Below, in pieces: positions 47,077 through 57,485 of a stretch of DNA of 64,000 bases. Origin of the DNA: an uncultured Bacteroidota bacterium (lineage in GTDB: Bacteria > Bacteroidota > Bacteroidia > Chitinophagales > Chitinophagaceae); assembly GCA_903837525.1 (NCBI GenBank), contig CAILUU010000055.1:54380-118379 (forward strand). The letters run 5' to 3'. The translations under genes were made by a program, and so were the position numbers. How positions within the stretch are numbered: the first letter of the stretch is position 1; every line of letters starts with the position of its first letter. Under the pieces are notes generated by a model that searched no databases, was not told where the DNA came from, and worked only from the letters and a program-made list of their open reading frames with translations.

Positions 47077-47937
47077 ATGAAAAAAAAATTAATCAATATA
47101 TTAATATTATCAGCAGTAATTTTTTTATCTGCCTGCGAAAAAGAGCTAAGTACAGAAAACTCTACACTTATTGGCAATGAATTAATTGTTGGTAAAAATT
47201 GCCGGATAGCTAAATTGGTTTATAACGATACCGCAACTGGCATAAATTTAGGATCGTTAGCGGCTACTATCAATATTTTAGATAGGGTAGATCAAATTAA
47301 TGCATTTGATAGCTTAGCAGTTGCCTTAACTTTTGCGGCAGATATTACATACTCTAATGATACTATTTATTTAAATGTGGATGAATATTTTGTATTGGAT
47401 TTAGTAAATAACAGAATAAAACGTTTGCATGGTTTAACAGATCCTACAGATATTTTATCGCCACAGTTTGATGCCGATTATTCCTATAATGCAAATGGGT
47501 ATTTAATACAAAAAAACTATTTGCTTTCTCCTGGTGCATTCCCATTAATAAATGTAGCCTATACTTACACAGGTAATAATCTTACTAAAATGACGTATAC
47601 TAATTTAGTAAGTGGAGAAGTAGAGGTAGATGCTGATATGCAGTATTATCCAACTATATCTCCTCAAAATTATTTGTATATTTTTCCAGATGAATTTACA
47701 CATCCAGAATATGTACAATTTTTTAATTTTGGTAAAAAATCAGCTAATGCCATAAAAAAAATAAAGCTAAGTTTTTATAACAGTGGTGTAGCTGTAGATT
47801 CGTTGGTATCTAACTTTGCTAGTTATAGAATGAGCAGAGATAATTATGTGTTAGATGTAATTATGAGTGGAGATGATCAACCAGCCATACCGGCACCTGG
47901 GGGTTCTAAAATTAAGTTTTCGTATAAATGTAAATAA
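47077..47937 (+). CDS. lipoprotein of unknown function
   Basis: MKKKLINILILSAVIFLSACEKEL lipobox. Confidence 0.7.
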   Translation: MKKKLINILILSAVIFLSACEKELSTENSTLIGNELIVGKNCRIAKLVYNDTATGINLGSLAATINILDRVDQINAFDSLAVALTFAADITYSNDTIYLNVDEYFVLDLVNNRIKRLHGLTDPTDILSPQFDADYSYNANGYLIQKNYLLSPGAFPLINVAYTYTGNNLTKMTYTNLVSGEVEVDADMQYYPTISPQNYLYIFPDEFTHPEYVQFFNFGKKSANAIKKIKLSFYNSGVAVDSLVSNFASYRMSRDNYVLDVIMSGDDQPAIPAPGGSKIKFSYKCK

Positions 47938-47954
47938 TTCATTTTTTGCAATAA

Positions 47955-47986
47955 AAAAGCACTTCTTTACAAGAAGTACTTTTTAC
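47955..47986. terminator. bidirectional terminator between lipoprotein and fumC
   Basis: AAAAGCACTTCTT-TACA-AAGAAGTACTTTT. Confidence 0.75.
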
Positions 47987-48010
47987 TTAATCCAATCTAT
48001 AAGTTGTTAT

Positions 48011-49408
48011 TCATATTTTCCCTACCATATTCTCTGGCTTAACCCACTCATCAAATTCTTTAGGGGTTACATAACCAAGTTTTACAGCCATTTCTTTTAA
48101 AGTAGTATTTTCTTTATGTGCTTTTTGTGCAATTTCGGCAGCCTTGTAATAACCAATTTTTGTATTTAGTGCAGTAACTAACATTAAGCTATTATCAACA
48201 TGCTTTTTAATGTTTGCTTTTAATGGCTCAATCCCTATTGCACATTTATCATTAAAGCTAACACAGCCATCACCTATTAATCTAGCACTATGTAAAAAAT
48301 TATAAATCATTACAGGCTTAAAAACATTCAATTCAAAATGTCCGTTGCTGCCACTAATGCCAATCGTAACATCATTACCCATTACTTGTGCGGCAATCAT
48401 GGTTAAGGCTTCACATTGTGTAGGGTTTACTTTACCGGGCATAATAGAACTACCGGGCTCATTATCGGGAATATGTAATTCGCCAATACCGCTTCTTGGC
48501 CCACTCGATAACATACGAATATCATTAGCAATTTTCATTAAACTAACGGCTACAGTTTTTAATGCACCATGTGCCTCTACTATAGCATCATGAGCAGCTA
48601 ATGCTTCAAATTTATTTTCGGCAGTTTTAAAAGGTAGTTTAGTAAGCTTTGCAATATGTTTGGCCACATTTACATCGTATTTAGGAGGTGTGTTTATACC
48701 AGTACCCACAGCAGTACCACCTAATGCTAATTCACTCAAATGCGCTAATGTATTTTTTATAGCCCTCATCCCATGGTCTAACTGCGATACATAGCCGCTA
48801 AACTCTTGCCCTAAAGTAAGTGGTGTTGCATCCATAAAATGGGTACGACCAATTTTTACTACTTTCTTAAAAGCTTTAGCTTTTTTATCTAACGTATCTC
48901 TTAATTTTTTTATGCCGGGCAGTGTTGTTTCTATTAAAATTTTATATGCCGAAATATGCATTGCCGTAGGAAAAGTATCATTACTTGATTGTGATTTGTT
49001 TACATCATCATTAGGGTGTAAATACTTTTCTTTATCGCTTAATTTACCACCATTTAAAACATGCCCACGGTAAGCAATTACTTCATTGCAATTCATATTG
49101 CTTTGTGTACCGCTTCCTGTTTGCCATACCACCAACGGAAAATAATCATCTAATTTTCTTTCCAAAATTTCTTTACATACTTTTCCTATTAAATCAGCTT
49201 TCTTTTTGGTAAGTATACCTGCGTCTGCATTGGTTAATGCTGCTGCATGTTTTAAGTAAGCAAATGCAGCAATAATTTCTTTAGGCATTTTATTAATGTC
49301 TTCAGCAATTTTAAAATTATCTATGCTACGTTGGGTTTGTGCACCATAATAGGCCTTAACGGGAACTTTTACTTCTCCCATGGTATCTTTTTCAATTCTA
49401 AATTCCAT
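48011..49408 (-). CDS. fumC: class II fumarate hydratase
   Basis: [53 protein letters not shown]. Confidence 0.97.
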   Translation of the reverse strand: MEFRIEKDTMGEVKVPVKAYYGAQTQRSIDNFKIAEDINKMPKEIIAAFAYLKHAAALTNADAGILTKKKADLIGKVCKEILERKLDDYFPLVVWQTGSGTQSNMNCNEVIAYRGHVLNGGKLSDKEKYLHPNDDVNKSQSSNDTFPTAMHISAYKILIETTLPGIKKLRDTLDKKAKAFKKVVKIGRTHFMDATPLTLGQEFSGYVSQLDHGMRAIKNTLAHLSELALGGTAVGTGINTPPKYDVNVAKHIAKLTKLPFKTAENKFEALAAHDAIVEAHGALKTVAVSLMKIANDIRMLSSGPRSGIGELHIPDNEPGSSIMPGKVNPTQCEALTMIAAQVMGNDVTIGISGSNGHFELNVFKPVMIYNFLHSARLIGDGCVSFNDKCAIGIEPLKANIKKHVDNSLMLVTALNTKIGYYKAAEIAQKAHKENTTLKEMAVKLGYVTPKEFDEWVKPENMVGKI

Positions 49409-49454
49409 ATATTTTTTTATAAATTATTTTTAAATAAGGTTTAGTATAAATCAA

Positions 49455-50249
49455 TTAATTCCCTGTAAAATTTGCCTTCCTTTTTTCTAAAAATGCCGTA
49501 GTGCCTTCTTTCATATCTTCCGTAATAAAGCAATCGCCAAAAGCTTCAACCTCTTTATCGTAGCCGCTTTTACCGGCGGTGTATGCACTATCACTCACAA
49601 CGGCAATATTTATACATTCAATAACTTTTGCAATAGCAATAGGAGCTTTACTCATTATTATTTGTAAAATATCTTTTGTTCTTTCTAGTAGACTTTCTGG
49701 TGTGGTTACATGATTTACTAAACCAATTTGTAAAGCCTCATTAGCATCAATTAAATGTGCAGTCATTTGTAACTCCATACTTTTTCCTTTACCAACTAAT
49801 TGAGTAAGGCGTTGAGTGCCTCCGTAGCCTGGTAATAACCCAAGGTTAACTTCGGGCTGACCAAACTTTGCATTTTCACTACACAATCTAAAGTGGCAAG
49901 CCATAGCTAACTCACATCCACCGCCTAATGCAAAACCATTCACCGCTGCTACAATTGGCTTTTTACTATTTTCTATTTTAAAAAAAACATCTTGTCCTCT
50001 TTTTGCTAATGCCATAGCTTCTTCTTTAGTTAATCCGCCAAATTCTGTAATATCTGCACCAGCAACAAATGCTTTTGCACCAGCACCAGTAATTAATACG
50101 GTTTTAATTTCAGCATTATTGTATACTTCATCTATGGCATGATCTAAATCGGTAAATACTTGTTTGTTTAAAGCATTTAGTTTATCGGGCCGGTTAATGG
50201 TAATAGTGAAAATGCCATTTTCTAAGGTTGTTAAAAGTGTTTGATACAT
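49455..50249 (-). CDS. enoyl-CoA hydratase/isomerase family (crotonase)
   Basis: GAGAKAFVAGADITEFG, AVNGFALGGGCELAMACHFRL, GLLPGYGGTQRL. Confidence 0.95.
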   Translation of the reverse strand: MYQTLLTTLENGIFTITINRPDKLNALNKQVFTDLDHAIDEVYNNAEIKTVLITGAGAKAFVAGADITEFGGLTKEEAMALAKRGQDVFFKIENSKKPIVAAVNGFALGGGCELAMACHFRLCSENAKFGQPEVNLGLLPGYGGTQRLTQLVGKGKSMELQMTAHLIDANEALQIGLVNHVTTPESLLERTKDILQIIMSKAPIAIAKVIECINIAVVSDSAYTAGKSGYDKEVEAFGDCFITEDMKEGTTAFLEKRKANFTGN

Positions 50250-50257
50250 ATAAATAA

Positions 50258-50665
50258 TTAAAAATTTCTATTTTCCTTTACCCAAGTTTTTATATAAGTT
50301 GCAATTTCGATAGTTGGTGTACCAGGTGCAAATAATTTTCCTATACCCATCTCATTCAATGTTTTCATATCATCATCCGGTATTATGCCGCCGCCAGTTA
50401 ATAAAACGTCATTCATTTCTTTAGCCTTCATTAAGGCAATTACTTTAGGGAAAACCGTGTTGTGGGCACCACTTAAAATACTTACTCCAATAGCATCCAC
50501 ATCTTCTTGCAACGCAGCATTTACAACCATTTCGGGAGTTTGGCGTAAGCCGGTATAAATTACTTCCATACCAGCATCTCGTAATGCAGTAGCAATCACT
50601 TTAGCACCACGGTCATGACCATCTAAGCCTACTTTTGCAATTAATACTCTTACGGGTCTATTCAT
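50258..50665 (-). CDS. stand-alone cobalamin B12-binding subunit (methylmalonyl-CoA mutase C-terminal domain)
   Basis: [39 protein letters not shown] (DxHxxG motif). Confidence 0.93.
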   Translation of the reverse strand: MNRPVRVLIAKVGLDGHDRGAKVIATALRDAGMEVIYTGLRQTPEMVVNAALQEDVDAIGVSILSGAHNTVFPKVIALMKAKEMNDVLLTGGGIIPDDDMKTLNEMGIGKLFAPGTPTIEIATYIKTWVKENRNF

Positions 50666-50666
50666 A

Positions 50667-50694
50667 CAACAATTTACAATTAATAATTAATAAC
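50667..50694. repeat. 7-nt array CAACAAT/TTACAAT/TAATAAT/TAATAAC upstream of B12-binding CDS
   Basis: Heptamers in phase, 1 nt before the start codon (minus strand). Confidence 0.65.
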
Positions 50695-50713
50695 CTCGGT
50701 AATAACAGGCAGG

Positions 50714-52237
50714 TTAAAATAAGTTTAATGCATAATTTATTCTGTTCACTGTTTCTTTTTTTCCAATAATAGCAGCAATGTCAACTACAGGAGGACCAAA
50801 TTTTCCTCCAACCAACATTATTCTAAAGGGTAACTGTAATTCACCTGGTTTAATAGCTTTTTCTATTGCTAATTCTTTAAAACTATTTTCAATAGAAACT
50901 GCATCCCAATTTTTTAAACCATTTAAAGCAACAATCCAGTCTACAAAAAATTGATTTTTATCGGCACTCCATTTTGGTTTTACAGCATCAGCATCCAGCG
51001 TTTCGGGTGCGTTATAAAAAAATGAAGCTTGTACATAAAAATCTGTTAATAAGGTACATCTTTCTTTTACCAAATTTAATATCATTTCAAATTTTGCATT
51101 GTCATTTATGGTAATACCCTTTGAATTGAAATCTTCTTTTACTGCCCACTGCCATTTGCCCACTGCCAACTTCTTTATCCATTCTGCATTAAACCACTTT
51201 GCTTTTTCGTAATCAAATTTTGCACCAGCACTATGCACTCGTTCTAAACTAAAATTTTCTATTAATTCTTCTTTGGTAAATAATTCCTGCTCTGTGCCAG
51301 CATTCCACCCAAGTAATGCAAGTAAATTTATAAATGCCTCTGGTAAAAATCCTTTCTCTTTAAATCCCTCAATAAGTTCATTGGTTTTAGGGTCGGTCCA
51401 ATTCATTGCAAATACGGGAAAGCCATATTTTGCTCCATCTCTTTTACTTAATTTTCCGCTAGGGCCAAGTATTAAAGGCAAGTGAGCCCATTTTGGCATC
51501 TTACTTAGTCCAAATAAATACTTCCAAAGTAATACATGCACAGGTGCACTTGGTAACCATTCCTCACCTCTAAAGGCATGTGTAATTTGCATTAAATAAT
51601 CATCAACTACAACCGCTAAATGGTAGGTTGGCATACCATCGGCTTTTAGTAAAACTTTATCATCTACCAATCCTGTTTCGTTTTTTATTTCGCCACGAAT
51701 GATATCATCAAAACTAATTATTTCATTTTCTGGCATTTTTATTCTTACTACATATCTTGTGCTAGCAGCTAATAATTGTTCTACTTCATTTGGCAAAAGC
51801 GATAGCGAATTTTTCATTTTTAATCGTATCGTATGGTCGTATTGTGGGCTAGGGTTTTTTTCACTCTTATTTTCACTCCTCATTTTTTCTAGTTCCTCTG
51901 GCGTATCAAAAGCATAATAGGCGTAACCGTCCTTAATTAATTGCTCGGCATATTGGTTGTAAATTCCTTGCTCTTTACGTTCACTTTGGCGGTAAGGGCC
52001 AAAATTACCTCCGTTTAGTGGGCTTTCATCAGGCTCAATACCACACCATTTTAAGCAATCAAAAATATATTGTTCAGCACCCTCAACAAATCTTGTTTGG
52101 TCGGTGTCTTCAATCCTCACAATAAAATCGCCACCATGTTTTTTGGCAAATAAATAATTGTACAAAACCGTTCTTACCCCACCTAAATGCAAACCACCTG
52201 TTGGGCTTGGTGCAAAACGAACTCTAACTTTACTCAT
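50714..52237 (-). CDS. gltX: glutamate--tRNA ligase
   Basis: Start re-assigned to ATG at 52237 (MSKVRVRFAPSPTGGLHLGGVRTVLYNYLFA); KLSKRDGAKYG. Confidence 0.96.
   Translation of the reverse strand: MSKVRVRFAPSPTGGLHLGGVRTVLYNYLFAKKHGGDFIVRIEDTDQTRFVEGAEQYIFDCLKWCGIEPDESPLNGGNFGPYRQSERKEQGIYNQYAEQLIKDGYAYYAFDTPEELEKMRSENKSEKNPSPQYDHTIRLKMKNSLSLLPNEVEQLLAASTRYVVRIKMPENEIISFDDIIRGEIKNETGLVDDKVLLKADGMPTYHLAVVVDDYLMQITHAFRGEEWLPSAPVHVLLWKYLFGLSKMPKWAHLPLILGPSGKLSKRDGAKYGFPVFAMNWTDPKTNELIEGFKEKGFLPEAFINLLALLGWNAGTEQELFTKEELIENFSLERVHSAGAKFDYEKAKWFNAEWIKKLAVGKWQWAVKEDFNSKGITINDNAKFEMILNLVKERCTLLTDFYVQASFFYNAPETLDADAVKPKWSADKNQFFVDWIVALNGLKNWDAVSIENSFKELAIEKAIKPGELQLPFRIMLVGGKFGPPVVDIAAIIGKKETVNRINYALNLF
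51141..51168. repeat. 7-nt array ACTGCCC/ACTGCCA/TTTGCCC/ACTGCCA inside gltX
   Basis: Encodes AVGKWQWAV in frame. Confidence 0.8.
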
Positions 52238-52241
52238 ACTG

Positions 52242-52249
52242 CAAAGATA
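52242..52249 (-). promoter_or_regulatory. TAnnTTTG -7-like element (TATCTTTG) 4 nt before gltX ATG
   Basis: TATCTTTGcagtATG on minus strand. Confidence 0.6.
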
Positions 52250-52395
52250 CTGCTCAAAACCCTTCCCGAAAAATCGAGATGTGCCAAAAGGGGCTTTAAC
52301 GCTCAACTATTTTTGAGTTACTTTTGTTTTATTATAGATTTGTTTTTGGTAAAAAATTTAATTTATTAAAAACCCTTAAGAGAGTTTGAGTTATT

Positions 52396-53088
52396 ATGAC
52401 TTCAATAGCACCACATTATTGGCAAAAAAATAAAAATTTAATCTTTAATTTTTTAAAGAGAGATTTATATTTTGTTAAAACTCCTTGGTGGATAAAAAAA
52501 CTATACCCAAATTGTGTGTGGGATATTCCTACAAAAGAAAAAATATTGCACCTCACCTTTGATGATGGACCTCACCCAACCATTACACCATTTGTTTTGC
52601 AACAATTAAAAAAGTATAATGCTAAAGCCACTTTTTTTTGCATTGGCGATAATGCAAAAAAATATCCGGCTGTAATGCAACAAATAGTTAATGAAGGGCA
52701 TACAATTGGCAACCACACCATGCATCATTTAAACGGCTGGAAAACAGATGATGAAATTTATTTGAGTAATATTAAAGAAGCACAGCAATATATTAATTCA
52801 ACATTATTTCGTCCGCCTTACGGCAGAATAAAAAAATCACAGCTAACTAAACTTTCCTCTTTCCACGCTCCCCTTTCAATTATCATGTGGTCTATTTTAG
52901 CAGGTGATTGGGAGCAGTCTTTAAGCCCTGAAAAATGTTTTAATCAAATAAAAAATAAAATTTACCCTGGTGCAATTGTAGTATTTCACGATAGCGAAAA
53001 AGCAATAGAAAGAATGGAATATGCTTTTCCTAAACTACTGGAATATGCATTTAAACAAGGCTATAGCTTTAAACGAATAGAAGAATAG
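52396..53088 (+). CDS. polysaccharide deacetylase family protein
   Basis: LHLTFDDGPHPTITPFVLQQLKKYNAKATFFCIGDN, HTIGNHTMHH, FRPPYGR. Confidence 0.95.
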   Translation: MTSIAPHYWQKNKNLIFNFLKRDLYFVKTPWWIKKLYPNCVWDIPTKEKILHLTFDDGPHPTITPFVLQQLKKYNAKATFFCIGDNAKKYPAVMQQIVNEGHTIGNHTMHHLNGWKTDDEIYLSNIKEAQQYINSTLFRPPYGRIKKSQLTKLSSFHAPLSIIMWSILAGDWEQSLSPEKCFNQIKNKIYPGAIVVFHDSEKAIERMEYAFPKLLEYAFKQGYSFKRIEE

Positions 53089-53089
53089 C

Positions 53090-53394
53090 TTAATCTGTTA
53101 TTTTTTTATTAAGTACCGAAAACTTTAAATACGAATAGTATTCAACTAAATCAGATCTTGATTTTATTATTTTTAAATAATCTTCAGTGGAGTTAAATTG
53201 TTGATTTTTCCAAAATGAATCGATCACCTTTTTTTACATCATTTAAAAAACTAACCTTATTTGAGATAGAAAAGTAAGTACCCACCTCCAATGTATTAAT
53301 AGCTGCTTTATTGAGTTCAACTTGACTAAATAGGTTAGTAGAAAAAAATAGTAAAGAAATTAAAAGAATAGGGATATGGTTTTCAAATAAACAT
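53090..53394 (-). pseudogene. small secreted protein gene with apparent frameshifts
   Basis: Frames join as MFI/..ENHIPILLISLLFFSTNLFSQVELNKAAINTLEVGTYFSISNKVSFLNDVKK / IDSFWKNQQFNSTEDYLKIIKSRSDLVEYYSYLKFSVLNKKITD*; shift within GTAAAAAAAGG. Confidence 0.5.
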
Positions 53395-53477
53395 GGTTTA
53401 GTTCAAACTTACTAAAAACGAACAATATTGTCTAAAATATTATCTTAATTCATTATTTTTTACAATAAAGGTTTTTA

Positions 53478-53485
53478 TATCTTTG
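53478..53485 (+). promoter_or_regulatory. TAnnTTTG -7-like element (TATCTTTG) 5 nt before ftsK ATG
   Basis: TATCTTTGttacaATG. Confidence 0.6.
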
Positions 53486-53490
53486 TTACA

Positions 53491-56010
53491 ATGGTTAATA
53501 AGTTAAAATCGGCAAAACCCAAAGCGGAGGCTAAAGAACAATTTAAACAAGAGAAGGAAGAAGTAGTTGAAGTAAAGCAGCTACTTAAAGACGAACGTAC
53601 CCATAAAATTGCCGGCACTTTTTTTCTATTAATATCCATACTATTATTTGTTGCGTTTACATCTTATTTATTTACTTGGGAGGAGGATCAAGACAAAGTA
53701 TTTAAAAATGGCTATAAATTATTGCTGGGCACTGATGTTAAAGTGGCAAATTTATTAGGAACACTTGGAGCTTTTTTAGCGCATTTCTTTATTTATAAGG
53801 GATTTGGCATTGCCGCTTATTTAATTTGCACATTCTTTTTTATTATAGGGATTAATTTCTTTTTTGGGAAAAAGATTTTTTCTACCATTCGTAATTTAAA
53901 ATATTTAATAGTTGGCTTGCCTTTATTAAGTGTATTGGCTTCGGTTTTATTTTCATCAAAAGCATTTGCTTGGGGTGGTGCAGTTGGGGATATTACAAAA
54001 GAGTGGATGTATAAAGTGATTGGCGAAATAGGAACGTATGGTATTTTATTACTTGCGGCAGTAAGTTATATAATTTGGCGATTTAATCCCGTATTTAAAT
54101 TACCTCAAAAAAATCAAGTTGAAGCAGGGGATATAAGTAACCAACTTGATGAAGTAGATGACGAAAGCACTTCATTATCCACAAACGAAAACCAAGATGA
54201 TGTAATAAGTTCAAAATCGAATGTTTTAAAAGAAGAAGGGAATATATTGATTATTCCTCCTCAGGAAAACCCTTTGTTGAACCATGAAATTAATTTACTA
54301 GAAAAAGAAGGGTTAGATAAAACTAAACCTGCAGAGGTTAGTTTAGCTATTGAGCCCATACAGCCTATTGAAAAATCAATGGAGTTGCCTATTAAAGAAA
54401 AGCCTACGTTTAAAAATAATAATTTAGAACCACTAGAATTAGAAATAAAAGTAGTGCCAGAAAAATTAGATGAAGAAGTGGAAATGCCAAAGCAAATTAC
54501 CCCAGCTCCTTATGATCCTATTTTAGATTTAAGAGATTATAAATACCCTACGCTTGATTTATTAGAAAATCACGGCAGCGAAAAAATTGTACAAGATGTC
54601 AATGAGCTAGAGAATAATAAAAATCAAATTATAGGTACCTTAAAAAATTACGATATTGATATTCAAAAAATTTCGGCAACAGTGGGGCCTACTGTAACCT
54701 TGTACGAAATTATTCCTGCTGCTGGTGTGCGAATTAGTCGAATCAAAAATTTAGAAGATGATATTGCCTTAAGTCTTGCTGCATTAGGTATTCGTATTAT
54801 AGCGCCAATACCCGGCAAAGGTACCATTGGTATTGAAGTACCCAATGCAAAGAAAACGGTGGTTAGTATGAAAACCCTCTTGGCATCTGAAAAATTTCAA
54901 CAAAACAACTTTTCTTTACCCATTGCAATTGGGAAAAAAATTGATAACGAAAATTTTATTGTAGACTTAGCAAGTATGCCTCATTTGCTTATGGCTGGTG
55001 CAACGGGACAAGGAAAATCTGTTGGCTTAAATGCTATATTGGTTTCATTATTATATAAAAAACATCCATCTCAATTAAAATTTGTTTTAGTAGATCCTAA
55101 AAAAGTTGAGCTTAGTATTTATAAAACAATTGAAAATCATTTTTTAGCAAAATTGCCCGGCGAAGAAGATGCTATTATTACCGATACAAAAAAAGTAGTA
55201 CATACCCTTAATGCACTTTGTATTGAAATGGATAATAGATACGATTTACTCAAAGAGGCAGGCGTACGAAACATAAAAGAGTATAACGAAAAATTTGTAG
55301 CACGTAAATTAAATCCAGAAAAAGGTCATCAGTTTTTACCTTTTATAGTATTGGTGGTAGATGAATTTGCAGATTTAATTATGACAGCTGGTAAGGAAGT
55401 TGAAATGCCTATTGCAAGATTAGCACAGTTGGCTAGGGCAGTAGGTATACATTTAATTATTGCAACACAACGGCCAAGTGTTAATATTATTACTGGTACA
55501 ATTAAAGCAAACTTCCCTGCAAGAATTGCATTTAAAGTGAGTAGTAAAATAGACAGCCGTACCATTTTAGATGCTGGTGGTGCAGAGCAATTAATTGGTA
55601 AAGGCGATATGTTGATTAGTTACAATGGCGAATTAGTTCGTTTACAATGTGCATTTGTTGACACACCGGAAGTTGATAAAATTGTTGATTTTATTGGAAA
55701 ACAACGAGGCTATCCACAAGCCTTTTTATTGCCAGAATATGTGGATGAAAAAGAAATGGAAGGAAAAGATTTTGACCTAAATGATAAAGATCCGTTGTTT
55801 GAAGATGCAGCAAGATTAATAGTAGCAAGCCAAGTTGGTAGCACATCTTTATTACAACGCCGAATGAAATTAGGATATAACAGAGCTGGCCGATTAATGG
55901 ATCAATTAGAAGCAGCTGGTGTAGTAGGAGGTAGCCAAGGTAGTAAAGCAAGAGACGTATTAATTCAAACCGAAGTAGATTTAAACATGTTGCTAAATAG
56001 CATTGGATAA
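53491..56010 (+). CDS. ftsK: DNA translocase FtsK
   Basis: Four TM segments; MAGATGQGKSVGLNAILVSLLYKKHP Walker A; VLVVDEFADLIM; C-terminal gamma wHTH. Confidence 0.96.
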   Translation: MVNKLKSAKPKAEAKEQFKQEKEEVVEVKQLLKDERTHKIAGTFFLLISILLFVAFTSYLFTWEEDQDKVFKNGYKLLLGTDVKVANLLGTLGAFLAHFFIYKGFGIAAYLICTFFFIIGINFFFGKKIFSTIRNLKYLIVGLPLLSVLASVLFSSKAFAWGGAVGDITKEWMYKVIGEIGTYGILLLAAVSYIIWRFNPVFKLPQKNQVEAGDISNQLDEVDDESTSLSTNENQDDVISSKSNVLKEEGNILIIPPQENPLLNHEINLLEKEGLDKTKPAEVSLAIEPIQPIEKSMELPIKEKPTFKNNNLEPLELEIKVVPEKLDEEVEMPKQITPAPYDPILDLRDYKYPTLDLLENHGSEKIVQDVNELENNKNQIIGTLKNYDIDIQKISATVGPTVTLYEIIPAAGVRISRIKNLEDDIALSLAALGIRIIAPIPGKGTIGIEVPNAKKTVVSMKTLLASEKFQQNNFSLPIAIGKKIDNENFIVDLASMPHLLMAGATGQGKSVGLNAILVSLLYKKHPSQLKFVLVDPKKVELSIYKTIENHFLAKLPGEEDAIITDTKKVVHTLNALCIEMDNRYDLLKEAGVRNIKEYNEKFVARKLNPEKGHQFLPFIVLVVDEFADLIMTAGKEVEMPIARLAQLARAVGIHLIIATQRPSVNIITGTIKANFPARIAFKVSSKIDSRTILDAGGAEQLIGKGDMLISYNGELVRLQCAFVDTPEVDKIVDFIGKQRGYPQAFLLPEYVDEKEMEGKDFDLNDKDPLFEDAARLIVASQVGSTSLLQRRMKLGYNRAGRLMDQLEAAGVVGGSQGSKARDVLIQTEVDLNMLLNSIG

Positions 56011-56114
56011 TAGTTGTTGTTGATAAGGAGAAATTGCTCATTAGCTTTTAACTATATACATTTCTTTCAACTAATATTTTTCTACAGTAAAAAAAATCAA
56101 ATTTTAATTTAAAC

Positions 56115-56135
56115 ATTCACAATTCATCACTCACC
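56115..56135. repeat. 7-nt array ATTCACA/ATTCATC/ACTCACC just upstream of pth
   Basis: Three heptamers in phase, 3 nt before ATG. Confidence 0.6.
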
Positions 56136-56138
56136 GTA

Positions 56139-56717
56139 ATGTCCAAATTTTTAATAGTAGGCTTAGGTAATATTGGGGCAGAATACGCCAACACAAGGCA
56201 TAATATTGGTTTTGATGTTGTGCATGCTTTTGTTACCAAGCATGGCGGAAGTTTTAGAGTAGATAGGCTGGCTTATGTTGCCGATATAAAATGGAAAGGA
56301 AAACAAATTGTATGTATTTGCCCAACTACTTTTATGAATTTAAGTGGAAAAGCATTTAAGTATTGGTTAGATAAAGAAAAAGTTTTAATAGAAAATACAT
56401 TAACAGTTGTAGATGATTTGGCTTTACCCATTGATAAAATACGCCTTCGTAAAGCAGGTACTCATGCTGGGCATAATGGCTTAAAAGATATACAGGCTAT
56501 TCTAGGATCAGATGCTTATGCAAAACTACGCTTTGGTATCGGGGATAATTATCCAAAAGGAATGCAAGCTGATTTTGTTTTAAGCAAATGGCTTAAAACA
56601 GAAGAGCCAACCATAAAATTAAAAATAGAAACTTGTATTGAAATTATAGAAAATTTTATTATAGTCGGAATAGATCAAACAATGAGTAAATACAATAATT
56701 TAGTTATAAATCCATAA
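56139..56717 (+). CDS. pth: peptidyl-tRNA hydrolase
   Basis: FLIVGLGNIGAEYANTRHNIGFDVV, TFMNLSGKAF, GTHAGHNGLKDI. Confidence 0.96.
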   Translation: MSKFLIVGLGNIGAEYANTRHNIGFDVVHAFVTKHGGSFRVDRLAYVADIKWKGKQIVCICPTTFMNLSGKAFKYWLDKEKVLIENTLTVVDDLALPIDKIRLRKAGTHAGHNGLKDIQAILGSDAYAKLRFGIGDNYPKGMQADFVLSKWLKTEEPTIKLKIETCIEIIENFIIVGIDQTMSKYNNLVINP

Positions 56718-56812
56718 TAAATAAACCTCCTTTTAAACATAGAGTTTTGCTGCATTTTAATTACTTTCATAGTATTTACTATCCCTATTTTAGTTTTAAA
56801 TGAAATAAACAG

Positions 56813-57427
56813 ATGAAAATTTTTTGTATAGGAAGAAATTATGCTGAACATGCTAAAGAATTGGGGAATGCTGTGCCAACAAATGAGCCTGTAATATTTA
56901 TGAAGCCTAAAAATGCATTATTGCAAGCGCATACTCCACTTTACTATCCAGAGTTTACGAATCAATTACATTACGAATGTGAGTTGGTGTTGCGTATTTG
57001 TAAAAATGGAAAACATGTTCAATCAGGCTTTGCAAGTAATTATTATAATGGTATTGGAGTAGGAATAGATTTTACAGCTAGAGATATTCAAGATGAGTGT
57101 AAGAAAAAAGGCTTGCCTTGGGAAAAAGCAAAGGCATTTGATAACTCTGCAGCGGTTAGTACTTTTTTAAACATTACCCCAGCATTAAATAAAAAAAATA
57201 TCAATTTTAGTTTGAAAAAAAATGGGGAACTCATGCAAAAAGGGTTAAGTGGCGATATGATTTTTAGCTTCGATTCCATCATTGAACATATTTCTAACTA
57301 TTTTTCCTTGAATAATGGCGATCTTATTTTTACAGGTACGCCAGCAGGAGTAGGCGAATGTGTTGTAGGAGACGAATTAGATTGTTACATCGAAAATGAA
57401 AAATTACTCTCGGTACAAATAAAATAA
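56813..57427 (+). CDS. fumarylacetoacetate hydrolase family protein
   Basis: KIFCIGRNYAEHAKELGN, HYECELVLRI, DFTARDIQDECKKKGLPWEKAKAFD, LIFTGTPAGVG. Confidence 0.93.
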   Translation: MKIFCIGRNYAEHAKELGNAVPTNEPVIFMKPKNALLQAHTPLYYPEFTNQLHYECELVLRICKNGKHVQSGFASNYYNGIGVGIDFTARDIQDECKKKGLPWEKAKAFDNSAAVSTFLNITPALNKKNINFSLKKNGELMQKGLSGDMIFSFDSIIEHISNYFSLNNGDLIFTGTPAGVGECVVGDELDCYIENEKLLSVQIK

Positions 57428-57473
57428 ATTGTTTCAAATACGTTACATTATTTTCTGCTACTTATAAATAATT

Positions 57474-57481
57474 TACTTTTG
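57474..57481 (+). promoter_or_regulatory. TAnnTTTG -7-like element (TACTTTTG) 4 nt before E1 ATG
   Basis: TACTTTTGcccaATG. Confidence 0.55.
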
Positions 57482-57485
57482 CCCA

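Noticed and set aside
50258-50665. Novel B12-sensing regulator
   Set aside because: The sequence is an ordinary methylmalonyl-CoA mutase-type B12-binding domain (LDGHDRG) with no fused effector; mce elsewhere in the window fits the same pathway.
51820-51890. TTTTCACTC repeat within gltX
   Set aside because: Spacing between copies is 12 nt, not 7, and only two copies occur; the KSEKN-type charged loop explains it.
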